Source: Natrinema altunense
Lineage (GTDB): Archaea; Halobacteriota; Halobacteria; Halobacteriales; Natrialbaceae
Direction of reading: 5' to 3'
Assembly (NCBI RefSeq): GCF_000731985.1
Contig: NZ_JNCS01000001.1
Location: 558,001-622,000 of the forward strand
Length of the DNA: 64,000 nucleotides
Positions 17,136 to 25,155 of the stretch are shown here, piece by piece. The position numbers and the translations under genes are program-made. A model generated the notes under the pieces. The model had not been told where the DNA came from. It saw nothing but the letters and a program-made list of their open reading frames with translations, and made no database searches. Within the stretch, counting starts at the first letter, position 1; every line of letters begins with the position of its first letter.

Positions 17136-18112
17136 ACCTGGTACCACGCAGATTCCAGAACATCACTAAGGAACTGAGTGAAGAACAGGCAGAACAGCTC
17201 CGTCACCCCATAGAACCAGGATACACAGTCGAAGTCAAGCCACCGAAAGACAAGGACATACCCACCACCCTGACACGGTTCGTCCGCGGTATCACCGAGA
17301 TACAGACCAAGTGGCTCAAGACACGGAACGTCTCCCCCATCACCGCATTCGAGATCCGGCGATCCACACCCAGCCAGATACGATTCCAGTACACCGTACC
17401 CACGAAACGACTGGAAAGAAAACTGCGGACACACCTCACTACCGAAATCCCCGGCGTCAAATTCGACACCGGTACCAAGGGACTCCCAGTCACGGCTGAG
17501 GACGCAGTCGGCGGCGGATACCTCTCCGCAGGGAGGATGGACTGCTACCCCTTCCGCACAAGTTTCGACGACCCGCCGATGAACTCCGTCGCCACGAGCT
17601 TGCACCGCCACGCAATGCAGGACACCAAGGTCGTCATCCAGCTCCTGTTCCAACCAGTCGCCGGCAAACCGCTGCGGCGCTGGTACTGGAAACGCCGCGC
17701 CTACCAACGCCGCAACTACCTGAAAAAAGAGAAGGAGAAGCTGTGGGGAAGCCGCTCCCCGACAAAACGAGAGAAGACCCAGGCACAGCAAGTCGAAGCA
17801 AAGGCCGGCAGCAAAAGATTCCACACCAGCATCCGATTCGCAGTAATCGGAGCCCAGGAATACACACCCAGCCGGATCAAGGAACTCGCCGGCGGATTCA
17901 ACATCTACGAAAACCGCGACAGCGGCCAATACCTCGACATCACCACCTTATCACCGGTGCTCGAGAACCGGCTCATCCAATTCTGCCAGGCCATCGCCAA
18001 CCGGAGATTCCAGGGCTGGAGCCGCAGCTTCCACACCTCCACCAAGGAACTCTCCGCCCTCGTATCGCTCCCCAACCAACCGATGAAGAACATCGAAAAC
18101 GCTCAACCATGA
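17132..18112 (+). CDS. Conserved partner of the coupling ATPase (DUF8128-like)
   Basis: 326 residues, basic, lying in four-base overlaps with both VirB4- and VirD4-like genes. The sequence has two similar alpha/beta halves with a basic linker (WYWKRRAYQRRNYLKKEK, about 188-205). In haloarchaea such a region is found upstream of, or fused to, VirD4/TraD-like ATPases; the DUF8128 name is from memory and should be treated as tentative. Its place suggests it feeds DNA or the pilus machinery to the coupling ATPase. Confidence 0.55.
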   Translation: MNLVPRRFQNITKELSEEQAEQLRHPIEPGYTVEVKPPKDKDIPTTLTRFVRGITEIQTKWLKTRNVSPITAFEIRRSTPSQIRFQYTVPTKRLERKLRTHLTTEIPGVKFDTGTKGLPVTAEDAVGGGYLSAGRMDCYPFRTSFDDPPMNSVATSLHRHAMQDTKVVIQLLFQPVAGKPLRRWYWKRRAYQRRNYLKKEKEKLWGSRSPTKREKTQAQQVEAKAGSKRFHTSIRFAVIGAQEYTPSRIKELAGGFNIYENRDSGQYLDITTLSPVLENRLIQFCQAIANRRFQGWSRSFHTSTKELSALVSLPNQPMKNIENAQP

Positions 18113-20022
18113 ACCCCGAAGACGTCCAGAACCTGATCGAGAACAGCGACGAATTCACAACCACCTTCCTCGGCAGCCACACCTCCACCCTCGGAGTCGA
18201 GGAAAACGTCGGTATCGACGACGACAAAAGAGACATCCACGTCCTGAACACCGGCCCGACCGGGTACGGCAAGACCCAGTTGATGATCCACGCCGCCCTA
18301 CAGGACGCCCACAAAGGCCGGGGCTTCTGCCTCGTCAACCCGAAAGGCGGCGCAATCAACCAGGTACTCGCCAAACTCCCGGAAGACAGACTCGACGACG
18401 TCGTCTACATCAACCCGGGTGGGGAAAACATTCCATCGATCAACGTCCTCGAACCCCACATCACCGAGGAAATGTCCCGGGAACACAAGGAAAACCAGAA
18501 AGAGATCATCGTCTCAGATCTCATCGACCTGTTCAAACGCCAGAGCGAAAGCTGGGGCGACCGCTTCGGACGAGTCCTCGAAACCCTACTACGGGCACAC
18601 CTCGACCTCAACATCTACCACGACGAACAGAACTCCCTGATGGATGTCTTCCGCTGCGTCATCAACCAAGACCAACTGGTCGACCTAATCGACCGCACCG
18701 AAGACCAGGTCATCAGAGAGCAACTGGTCCGCGTCCAGGAAGACATGACCAGTTACGAACTCGAACCCTTACAGCGCCGGCTCAACGACTTCGTGATGAA
18801 CTCCACCATCCGCGAAGTCGTCGCCTCCGAAGAAAGCGGAGTCAACTTCAGAGAAGCACTCAACCAGGAAAAGATAATCCTGGTCGACATCCAGAAAGGC
18901 GAAGTCGGATCCACCGTCTCCGAGCTCGTCGGCAGCATCGTCATCACCAAAGTCTGGGCCGCAGCACAGAGCCGTATCACCCAGAAACCAGAAGAACGAG
19001 TCCCCTTCTACCTGTACATCGACGAACTCCAGAACTTCGGCAGTGAAGGATCCGCACTCACCACGATGCTAAGCGAAGCACGCGAATACCGCCTCGGCTG
19101 CTGGCTCGCCACCCAGTATCTCTCCAAGCTCGACGCCGAGATGCGGAGAGCAGTCGTCAACAACTGCCGGTCAAAAATCGTCTTCAACCCCGACAGCAGC
19201 GAAAACGAGAACCAGATCGCCGGAATGCTGAACGGCGTCACAAAGAACGAGTTAGAACAACTGGGGAAGTACAGGGCAGTCCTACAGACACCAGCAGAAC
19301 GCTCACAGAACGACGCCGTCATCTTCGACACCTATCCTCCCTGGGAAGGCGACCAGGAACGCATCCCCGACATCAAGGAAGAACAAGCCATCACCAGCGA
19401 CCCCGGCGGAGCCACGGCCCAAGTCTCCCAGAGCCTCGGCAAAGGCAACAACGCCGGAGGAGACGCCCACAAAGAACTCCTCGCACACGCAAAGAAACAA
19501 CTGGAGGAAAGACAGGGTATCCAGGTCAACCTACTCTACCAGGACACCGGCGAAGACAAGCCCGACGGGAAAGTCATCCTGCCCGACGGATCCATCGCCC
19601 ACCTCGAAGCCGAACACAGCACCCTGTCGAAACCCGCCAAAGTCCTCACCAACTACCACAGAGCCACCCAAGAAGACAGGGAAACCATCTTCGTCGTCGA
19701 AAAAGGCCGAGCGAAAAAACTGGAGAACATCATCACCGACCCCGTCAACCGCCGCGGAGACACCTACGAAGACGAAAACGGCAGCTTCGACTACTACCAA
19801 GCCGACGACACCGAATTCACCGAGACCAGCGACCTGGAAGACGCAGAGTACCGTATCATCGAAGTCTCCGACAACGACCTCGAAATCCACAACGAAACAA
19901 TCGACGCCGAATGCCCCGAACTCGACGACAACACCCAAGAAGATCTAGAAAACTTCTGCCTGCACCGTGAAGAAGATGGATACTGCACCGCCCTCGGACA
20001 GCCCTGCGTCCTGCAAGAATGA
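18109..20022 (+). CDS. TraG/VirD4-like type IV coupling ATPase
   Basis: 637 residues from ATG 18109 (ATGA overlap). Walker A GPTGYGKTQ (about 49-57), the conserved VNPKGGAINQVL region, Walker B YLYIDELQNF (about 300-309), and the sensor WLATQYLSKLDAE follow the TraG/TraD/VirD4 order. The C-terminal 150 residues are acidic and end with several cysteines (CPEL ... CLHREEDGYCTALGQPC), a possible metal site. It would recruit the DNA substrate and pump it through the VirB6/VirB4 channel. A much longer upstream extension in the same frame only shadows the previous gene. Confidence 0.85.
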   Translation: MNPEDVQNLIENSDEFTTTFLGSHTSTLGVEENVGIDDDKRDIHVLNTGPTGYGKTQLMIHAALQDAHKGRGFCLVNPKGGAINQVLAKLPEDRLDDVVYINPGGENIPSINVLEPHITEEMSREHKENQKEIIVSDLIDLFKRQSESWGDRFGRVLETLLRAHLDLNIYHDEQNSLMDVFRCVINQDQLVDLIDRTEDQVIREQLVRVQEDMTSYELEPLQRRLNDFVMNSTIREVVASEESGVNFREALNQEKIILVDIQKGEVGSTVSELVGSIVITKVWAAAQSRITQKPEERVPFYLYIDELQNFGSEGSALTTMLSEAREYRLGCWLATQYLSKLDAEMRRAVVNNCRSKIVFNPDSSENENQIAGMLNGVTKNELEQLGKYRAVLQTPAERSQNDAVIFDTYPPWEGDQERIPDIKEEQAITSDPGGATAQVSQSLGKGNNAGGDAHKELLAHAKKQLEERQGIQVNLLYQDTGEDKPDGKVILPDGSIAHLEAEHSTLSKPAKVLTNYHRATQEDRETIFVVEKGRAKKLENIITDPVNRRGDTYEDENGSFDYYQADDTEFTETSDLEDAEYRIIEVSDNDLEIHNETIDAECPELDDNTQEDLENFCLHREEDGYCTALGQPCVLQE

Positions 20023-20432
20023 CCAACGACCTCCCAGATAACATCCGGGACAAAGACGCAGCCGTCCTCGAATCCATCAGAACCGGGGAAGACGATATCC
20101 AGAAGATCACTGCGTCAACCACGCTCAGCAACTCCGAAGTCAACTACAGCTTCCAAAAACTCGAAGACCAGGACCTCATCGAAGTAGAGAAACCGGACGG
20201 AATGGTGGAACGCGTAATCAACGGCACCAAACAAGTCTTCGAAGCCCCGAAGAAAGCAGAGCTCACCGACCAGGGAGAACAGTACCTGAACCAGTCAGAG
20301 AAAGATCTCGACGACTTCGAAGATCTCAACCACGACGAGGTCGTGGAGAAAATCAGGGAACTTGAACAAGAAGTAGAGAGTTTGAAGAGCAGCTTCCGCG
20401 TCTTCAAGAAACAGGTTCAGGAACGACTCTAA
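20019..20432 (+). CDS. Winged-helix protein with C-terminal coiled coil
   Basis: 137 residues, ATGA overlap with the coupling ATPase. Residues 12-65 form a MarR/ArsR-like winged helix (NSEVNYSFQKLEDQDLIEVE is the recognition part), and residues 95-137 a coiled coil. It probably regulates the transfer operon or links DNA to the coupling ATPase. Its stop overlaps the convergent regulator gene by four bases. Confidence 0.65.
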   Translation: MTNDLPDNIRDKDAAVLESIRTGEDDIQKITASTTLSNSEVNYSFQKLEDQDLIEVEKPDGMVERVINGTKQVFEAPKKAELTDQGEQYLNQSEKDLDDFEDLNHDEVVEKIRELEQEVESLKSSFRVFKKQVQERL

Positions 20433-20680
20433 CTGAAATCTGAGTCTGGTCTCAGCTGGGAACTGTACTTCTCTGCAGATAAGTAGGAGATGAGGAAAGC
20501 GCGTTCACTCTCCCTCATCTCCCCAAACTTCTCCTTGTATCTCTGAATCGTCATCCGCGAAACATCGACTTCATCTGCTGCTTCACTCTGGTTCATCCGG
20601 ACAATCGCATCCACATACTCCATCGCCATTTCACGATCCAATCCATACCTGGACAAGATCTCCTCAACGTCACTGACCAC
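20429..20680 (-). CDS. Helix-turn-helix protein, 83 aa
   Basis: Start chosen at GTG 20680, one base after the upstream stop and preceded by GGGTGAT at good distance. Residues 33-55 form a clear helix-turn-helix (NQSEAADEVDVSRMTIQRYK). Probably a DNA-binding regulator. It is the last gene of a long minus-strand operon whose genes overlap by a few bases each. Confidence 0.6.
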   Translation of the reverse strand: MVSDVEEILSRYGLDREMAMEYVDAIVRMNQSEAADEVDVSRMTIQRYKEKFGEMRESERAFLISYLSAEKYSSQLRPDSDFS

Positions 20681-20681
20681 T

Positions 20682-21113
20682 TCAGAGATCACCCAGGCGG
20701 GCTTGCTTGCTCTCCAAGGTTTCCGGCGCATCAATCTCCTCAGTCAACCACTTCCAAGTCTTCACGATATTCTCAGGGCTATGGCTGGTAGTATTAAGAT
20801 CGCCGCTCGAAACAGCGGTAACGAATACCTGGTCAAGGTCAAACTCATAGAAGTGCTTCCAGAAGACCAACTCCGCCTCAATTATCTCCCGAAGCAGGAA
20901 GTCGAAATGCTGCTTATCCATCGCCTGCTTCCTCTGCTCCTTCCAGTCCGACACCTTCTGAACAGAGATACCGACATTCTCTCTGTGCCAACCCTGCTCC
21001 AAGAGCGCCTCCTGATACTCTCGCGAGCCACGGAGCTCATTCACAATCTCCTGATGGCTCTCCAACTCCTCCTCAACACGGCGAGCCTCCTCAGCAAAGC
21101 CATACTCCGTCAA
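20682..21113 (-). CDS. Hypothetical helical protein, 143 aa
   Basis: TTG start in a TTGA overlap with the upstream gene. Mostly charged helix, likely coiled coil in the N-terminal half; the middle contains FWKHFYEFDLDQVF. Not recognised. Confidence 0.55.
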   Translation of the reverse strand: MTEYGFAEEARRVEEELESHQEIVNELRGSREYQEALLEQGWHRENVGISVQKVSDWKEQRKQAMDKQHFDFLLREIIEAELVFWKHFYEFDLDQVFVTAVSSGDLNTTSHSPENIVKTWKWLTEEIDAPETLESKQARLGDL

Positions 21114-21298
21114 GACTCATCACCCTCGTCGAGATACTCGGCGTTCCCTCGATTTACCATAATATCCGCGTTGTCTTCTGGAACTCGTGGCTTGTCTCCC
21201 TCCTCATACGGACCGTAGATTTCCAAATCAGTACCTGTGAATTCTGGAAAATCGTTCTTCATTCGGACACGGAGATAAGAATGATCAGAGGAGGTCAC
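21110..21298 (-). CDS. Stand-alone GINS51 B-domain-like protein
   Basis: 62 residues, GTG start in a GTGA overlap. The whole protein matches the small C-terminal B-domain of archaeal Gins51: LRVRMKNDFPEFTGTDLEIY, then GPYEEGD, then P..NADIMVNRGNAEYL, following the family pattern v.v....P.F.G.D...Y.....GD...lP..nA..l...g.Ae. The helical A-domain is absent. In the replication helicase (CMG) this B-domain contacts partners, so a free copy on a mobile element could dock onto or divert host replication. Assignment is by pattern recognition. Confidence 0.65.
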   Translation of the reverse strand: MTSSDHSYLRVRMKNDFPEFTGTDLEIYGPYEEGDKPRVPEDNADIMVNRGNAEYLDEGDES

Positions 21299-21663
21299 TC
21301 CTGACCACCTCCGACTTCTATTTCATCGAAACCTATCGCCTTCGCCAGATAATAGTCTCCATCCAACTCCACGACATCACCGACCGACATAGATCTAACC
21401 TCGGCATCGTAGAACTCCTGACTCTCCTCGCGGCTTCCACGGTTCCACTCTCTCCAAAGCTGCTCCGGATGCTCGTAATCACCTTCAACCGTAGCAACCT
21501 CACGGTAGAACTCTTCAAACTCCTCCTCGGAGAACTCGGACGGCGGCATCTCATCCTCATCAAGCACGGACTCCACACCGTACTTGTGGAAGAGCTCAGA
21601 GGCTGGGCCGTGATCCTCAGCCTCCTCATCCCAATTCAGATAATAAATCGTCGCCTCTCCCAC
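21295..21663 (-). CDS. YodL-like domain protein, 122 aa
   Basis: GTG start sharing one base with the upstream TAG after the repeated junction (21660-21677). The C-terminal part has RSMSVGDVVELDGDYYLAKA and GFDEIE, the typical signature of YodL-like proteins found in phages and plasmids (function unknown). The N-terminal half has a YYLNWDEEAEDHGPASELF segment and an acidic helix. Confidence 0.6.
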   Translation of the reverse strand: MGEATIYYLNWDEEAEDHGPASELFHKYGVESVLDEDEMPPSEFSEEEFEEFYREVATVEGDYEHPEQLWREWNRGSREESQEFYDAEVRSMSVGDVVELDGDYYLAKAIGFDEIEVGGGQE

Positions 21664-21947
21664 TACTGGTTCTCACCTACGGACATCTCGTCGTGGATCT
21701 CCTCGTTGGACAGATTTTCAAGTTCGTCGTAGAACGCCCTTGCTTCCTCCTCAGCGTCGTACTCACTACTGGTGTAGCCGACCGAACCGCCGAACAGTTC
21801 CCACTCCTCGGCGATATCTCCACTCTTCAAGATCGGGCTATACTCGACACGGTAGCTCTCCCGTTCCTCGTTGTAGGTGAGACGGGCGGCAAGGCCCTTA
21901 TCCTCGTAACGGACAGGGCCTTCCAGAACCTCGTCGTCAAATTCCAC
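21663..21947 (-). CDS. Hypothetical acidic protein, 94 aa
   Basis: GTG start directly after the repeated junction (21944-21961); its own C-terminus is GENQ from the next copy. Acidic, beta-rich, with aromatic residues. Not recognised. Confidence 0.55.
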   Translation of the reverse strand: MEFDDEVLEGPVRYEDKGLAARLTYNEERESYRVEYSPILKSGDIAEEWELFGGSVGYTSSEYDAEEEARAFYDELENLSNEEIHDEMSVGENQ

Positions 21948-22195
21948 TACTGATTCTCACCTCTGTCTACTACTTCGTCAATCTCTGAGGCAGTCCTCAG
22001 GTGTTCAATGCCTTCGCTCTGAGCATTTACCCCGTTCCACTTTTTCCCGCAGGAACACTCAACCCTGTTTCCCGCTACGTGTTCAGGCCGGTGGCTTTCC
22101 CCTGTAATCTCTTGCTCAACTTCACCATCCTCGTCCAGCCTGAACTCCTTCAAAACCTCGGTAGGGAAAGAACCGGAGAGAACGTGCTCACTCAC
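21947..22195 (-). CDS. Small protein with Cys pair, 82 aa
   Basis: Start placed at GTG 22195 (GGTGAGTGA overlap with the upstream stop), because the longer frame only shadows the upstream gene. Contains CSCGKKW, a single Cys pair that with nearby His may bind metal. Ends in GENQ from the repeated junction. Not recognised. Confidence 0.5.
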   Translation of the reverse strand: MSEHVLSGSFPTEVLKEFRLDEDGEVEQEITGESHRPEHVAGNRVECSCGKKWNGVNAQSEGIEHLRTASEIDEVVDRGENQ

Positions 22196-22556
22196 CTGAA
22201 TCACCTCCAGCGACTTCTTCCGCAGGGAACTGCTGTTTGAGGTTCTTGTTCCATGTTCTGAGGAATCCATCCAGATCTAGACCATCCTCATCTCGCGTGC
22301 GGACGGGAGGATGTGCCTGACTGTATTCTATCGGCGTCCAGTCCTCTGGGTCGGAGATATCAAACCGGACTTCTGGGTCGCTGTATCTCTCCATCCGTTT
22401 AGTGTAGTGCTGCTCTACACTGAGGACATCCTCGTAGACCTTCTCAATCGTCAGGTCGTTATAGATATCCCCTCCGTCGTAGCTGTAAGACTCGTTGAGG
22501 TCCATATCCTCAACAGAAGTGCCTTCAGCTGCCAGAATTTCCTTGACAGCTTTCAC
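22188..22556 (-). CDS. Hypothetical acidic protein, 122 aa
   Basis: GTG start in a GTGA overlap. Acidic, helical N-terminus and a Tyr-rich middle. Not recognised. Second gene of the minus-strand operon starting at 22843. Confidence 0.55.
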   Translation of the reverse strand: MKAVKEILAAEGTSVEDMDLNESYSYDGGDIYNDLTIEKVYEDVLSVEQHYTKRMERYSDPEVRFDISDPEDWTPIEYSQAHPPVRTRDEDGLDLDGFLRTWNKNLKQQFPAEEVAGGDSGE

Positions 22557-22843
22557 TGAGAGATTTCACCCTCTAATCCATATTCCGGTCTTTCCATCTC
22601 TTCGACCGTCTTCTCGGCTATCTTCTGGATGTTCTCCTCAGTTTCTTCTATGTCTTCTCTTGCCGTTATTTCGTGGAAATCTCCAGCAGATTCTTTCAGC
22701 CACTCGGCTTGTTTCTCTGCGTATTCCGAGTTCTTGATTTCCCGGATACGGTCTACGATTTTCTGTTCAAAATCTGTGAGTTGATTTGAAGCGGTGCGGT
22801 CGCTACCCTTTGTCTGTGTGGTCTGTCCTGTAATCTGAACCAC
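22553..22843 (-). CDS. Hypothetical helical protein, first gene of operon, 96 aa
   Basis: GTG start about 26 bases after a strong TATA box, so leaderless. The N-terminal 20 residues are Thr/Gln-rich; the rest is charged helix. Not recognised. It heads an operon of eight overlapping genes that includes the GINS-like and YodL-like proteins. Confidence 0.55.
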   Translation of the reverse strand: MVQITGQTTQTKGSDRTASNQLTDFEQKIVDRIREIKNSEYAEKQAEWLKESAGDFHEITAREDIEETEENIQKIAEKTVEEMERPEYGLEGEISQ

Positions 22844-22845
22844 CT

Positions 22846-22880
22846 TACATTACATAGTGTAAACTAACTTTTTTATATTA
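22846..22880 (-). promoter_or_regulatory. TATA box and palindrome upstream of 22843 gene
   Basis: On the minus strand TAATATAAAAAAGTTAG (22864-22880) precedes the leaderless start. Between TATA box and start lies TTACA-CTA-TGTAA, an inverted repeat placed as an operator. The same TATAAAAAAGTTAG core recurs upstream of the RadC-like gene. Confidence 0.6.
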
Positions 22881-23082
22881 GGTGGTAGGTAGGGTGTTGC
22901 CAGAGGCTTCCAACAGGCCCCGCCCCGTAAACGACGCAACCAGCAGGCTCATCCAACAGGCTTCTATCAGGGCTTCACAGAGAAATCAGGGTTAGAAAAC
23001 AGGGATACACCAGGCCCCAGAACCCCCAGCGACTATATTATACTACCCGATAAGAAGAGAAGAGAGGAGATACAGCACAGAG
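22881..23082. other. Intergenic region without a gene
   Basis: About 200 bases downstream of the RadC-like gene and upstream of the 22843 promoter. It contains several short repeats of CAGGC/AACAGG but no frame with coding character and no clear hairpin terminator. Confidence 0.4.
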
Positions 23083-23541
23083 TCAGAGATCTCCGTGCTG
23101 TTTCATACTGTAGACCGGTTCGGCGATAATTAAGTGGTCCAGCAGGTCAATACCCAATAACTGTAAAACCTCTTCAACCTCCTTTGTGACCTCTACATCC
23201 GCCTCTGTTGCTCCAGACTTCAGGCTTGGATGATTATGGACCAGAATCACCGCTTGGGCGTTCGTCACGGATGCCGTCCTAACGATATCGCCGATATCTG
23301 TTGCGACATTCGACGGGTCGCCCGCACCAATCAGTTTATCACCGATAACAGAATTATCGGCCCGAAGGAACACCGCGTAAAAATACTCCTTCGGCTTCTC
23401 CTTCAAGTGGTTGTAACGACTTTTCACATCGGACGGAGAGGTTAACTTCTCATCAATCTCTGAATAAGAGAGATTCACCGAAATACTTCCAAACTCGACT
23501 TTTTCGCAGTTTTCGTGGTTCTGTTCGTCTTGTCCTGTCAA
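23083..23541 (-). CDS. RadC-like JAB/MPN domain protein
   Basis: 152 residues. The metal-binding JAMM motif is visible as VHNHPS (His102, His104), followed by ATEADVEVT with Asp115, and the typical C-terminal GIDLLDHLIIAE. The N-terminal helix-hairpin-helix of chromosomal RadC is absent, as in the shorter plasmid and phage forms. Biochemical role is unsettled; such proteins are linked to mobile elements and anti-restriction. It has its own promoter. Confidence 0.8.
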   Translation of the reverse strand: MTGQDEQNHENCEKVEFGSISVNLSYSEIDEKLTSPSDVKSRYNHLKEKPKEYFYAVFLRADNSVIGDKLIGAGDPSNVATDIGDIVRTASVTNAQAVILVHNHPSLKSGATEADVEVTKEVEEVLQLLGIDLLDHLIIAEPVYSMKQHGDL

Positions 23542-23570
23542 AAGGATACCACCCTATGCAATACCGGACA

Positions 23571-23590
23571 TCTAACTTTTTTATATCTAT
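23571..23590 (-). promoter_or_regulatory. TATA box of RadC-like gene
   Basis: Minus-strand ATAGATATAAAAAAGTTAGA, identical in its core to the box upstream of 22843. It is followed by ATGTCC...GCAT, an imperfect palindrome. Confidence 0.6.
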
Positions 23591-23670
23591 GTAGGACACC
23601 GTGGAGGCCGCAAAACAACCGAAACCACCGACTCCAGAAAGAACCTGATGCCAGCCAAAGTGTCCACCGC

Positions 23671-24138
23671 TTACTCGTCCTTTAGCTCATTCAGCTCCTG
23701 TTTTAACTCCATCAAGTGCTCCTCTGACCTGCGAACCTCTTCCTCAAGGAAATCTATCTGGTCCTGCTTCACCGCCTCAGTCGCCTCCGCCAACTCACCA
23801 TCCCGACCAGAAGACTCGTCCCGCAGTTCGCTTTCTTCAGCGATGAAATATTTCGGCTTGAGACCGGCCGCCAACAGGCCGATATCATCCCGAAACAGTT
23901 CGTCCTCTTCCTCAGTCAAACCGTCTTGTCTGCCCTCACGAAGCTGCTCGTTAATCCAGTTGACGATGTAATCAGCGCCCTGCTCCAAGTTATCCCAATA
24001 CTTGTTCGACTCGCTCACATTCCTGGCACAGTGCTTGACCGTCCGCAACTCCTCCTTCGCATCAACAAACCGCCCCTCCTTGAGAAACAACTGAACCTCC
24101 GCCAACTGCTTCATCAAACTCCTCGGTGGCCGAGTCAT
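23671..24138 (-). CDS. Helical protein with C-terminal coiled coil, 155 aa
   Basis: Start at ATG 24138, after a palindromic region; upstream in-frame codons run through the palindrome. All-helical; the N-terminal 70 residues resemble a HEPN-like four-helix arrangement (MKQLAEVQLFLKEGRFVDAK) without an RxxxxH motif, and the last 60 residues form a coiled coil. Unknown function, possibly an antitoxin or an adaptor. Confidence 0.55.
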   Translation of the reverse strand: MTRPPRSLMKQLAEVQLFLKEGRFVDAKEELRTVKHCARNVSESNKYWDNLEQGADYIVNWINEQLREGRQDGLTEEEDELFRDDIGLLAAGLKPKYFIAEESELRDESSGRDGELAEATEAVKQDQIDFLEEEVRRSEEHLMELKQELNELKDE

Positions 24139-24140
24139 AC

Positions 24141-24170
24141 CAATCCCTAATTTAGGGAAATCCCTAAATC
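24141..24170 (-). promoter_or_regulatory. Palindromic operator, TCCCTAATTTAGGGA
   Basis: A near-perfect palindrome TCCCTAATTTAGGGA (24144-24158) followed by a third half-site (TCCCTAAA at 24161-24168) lies immediately upstream of ATG 24138. Three spaced half-sites look like a repressor operator for that gene. Confidence 0.6.
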
Positions 24171-24176
24171 TTGCGG

Positions 24177-25097
24177 CTACACCGGCCTCCAACCCTCCCG
24201 ATACTCGGTAAACTTCTTCTCAACTTCAGACTGGAACGCAACCTTACCCCGTTCCTCATACTCCCCGATATACGCCTCCTCCAACTCCTCCTGCGTACTA
24301 ATCGGGTCACCACCCCTATCCATCCAGATGAACTCATCCGGCTCCTCCACAGGCTCACCATACAACTCGACAGGCTCAATCTCCGGCCACACACCCTTCT
24401 CCTTCAGAAAATCCTTGATCTCCTCGTAAGATCTCCGGGCGGTTTCCCTCGGAGTCATCTCTGCGTTATCCTTCCACCCGTCCGGAGTCCAGTACTCCCA
24501 GTACGCCATCCTCAAAGGCCCGTTCCAGTCGTATCCGACCACATTAGCTGGCTCTCGATCATCCAGAGTCGGCTGAGTCAAATCCTGAATAGCGTCATAA
24601 GCATCCCTCGGGTTTCCACCCAGTATGTGGACATCCCATCCACGGAACTTCACCGGTCCCAGGTCCTCTGCCTGAACCTCACTCTTCCCATTAGCATAAC
24701 CCAGAGTCGTAGTATCGGGATTCAGAGCCTCGAAAGCCTCCCCACACTTCGGCGCAACGACGAAACGCCGGTACGGGTACTCCTCAGCGAGGTCGTCAAT
24801 CGTTTCCTGGTACTTCTCCGCCTCTTCCCTGGTGTAGGCGTCACCGATCACCGCCACCTGCGGCTCTCTTTCCTGGAACTCCTGAAGAAATCTATCCAGG
24901 TCCGGGTTCTCGTAATCGTTGTCGATGAAGCCCTCCGGGATATCTACATTCGTGTGTTCCTCAGTCAACTGGTAGCTGCTGTCCTCACGATTCCCTGGAA
25001 GAAAACCAGCCTCAAACGCCTCTATAGCAAAAGGGATACGACCGGTGCTGGCGCAGTACTGAAGCTGCTGAGCATCCTGTAAATCGTACCTCTCTAC
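24177..25097 (-). CDS. Phage/plasmid conserved protein (DUF6610-like), apparent GTA start
   Basis: 306 residues if read from GTA 25097. The conserved core includes WDVHILGGNP, then AIQDLTQPTL, NVVGYDWNGPLRMAYWEYW. The N-terminal section RIPFAIEAFEAGFLPG belongs to the same family by pattern, yet its frame contains no ATG, GTG or TTG until 24968. The frame opens just after GGGTGATTCCGG, an excellent ribosome-binding sequence, with GTA five bases behind it. The family name is uncertain; relatives seem to be haloviral or plasmid proteins of unknown function. Confidence 0.55.
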   Translation of the reverse strand, partial: VERYDLQDAQQLQYCASTGRIPFAIEAFEAGFLPGNREDSSYQLTEEHTNVDIPEGFIDNDYENPDLDRFLQEFQEREPQVAVIGDAYTREEAEKYQETIDDLAEEYPYRRFVVAPKCGEAFEALNPDTTTLGYANGKSEVQAEDLGPVKFRGWDVHILGGNPRDAYDAIQDLTQPTLDDREPANVVGYDWNGPLRMAYWEYWTPDGWKDNAEMTPRETARRSYEEIKDFLKEKGVWPEIEPVELYGEPVEEPDEFIWMDRGGDPISTQEELEEAYIGEYEERGKVAFQSEVEKKFTEYREGWRPV

Positions 25098-25155
25098 CCG
25101 GAATCACCCTACACAACAGCTTCTCAGCAAGCTTGAAAAACAGAACTCGCCAACT

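Noticed and set aside
17743-18108. Upstream extension of the coupling ATPase frame
   Set aside because: It overlaps the preceding gene in another frame and reads as low-complexity shadow; ATG 18109 has the operon-typical ATGA overlap.
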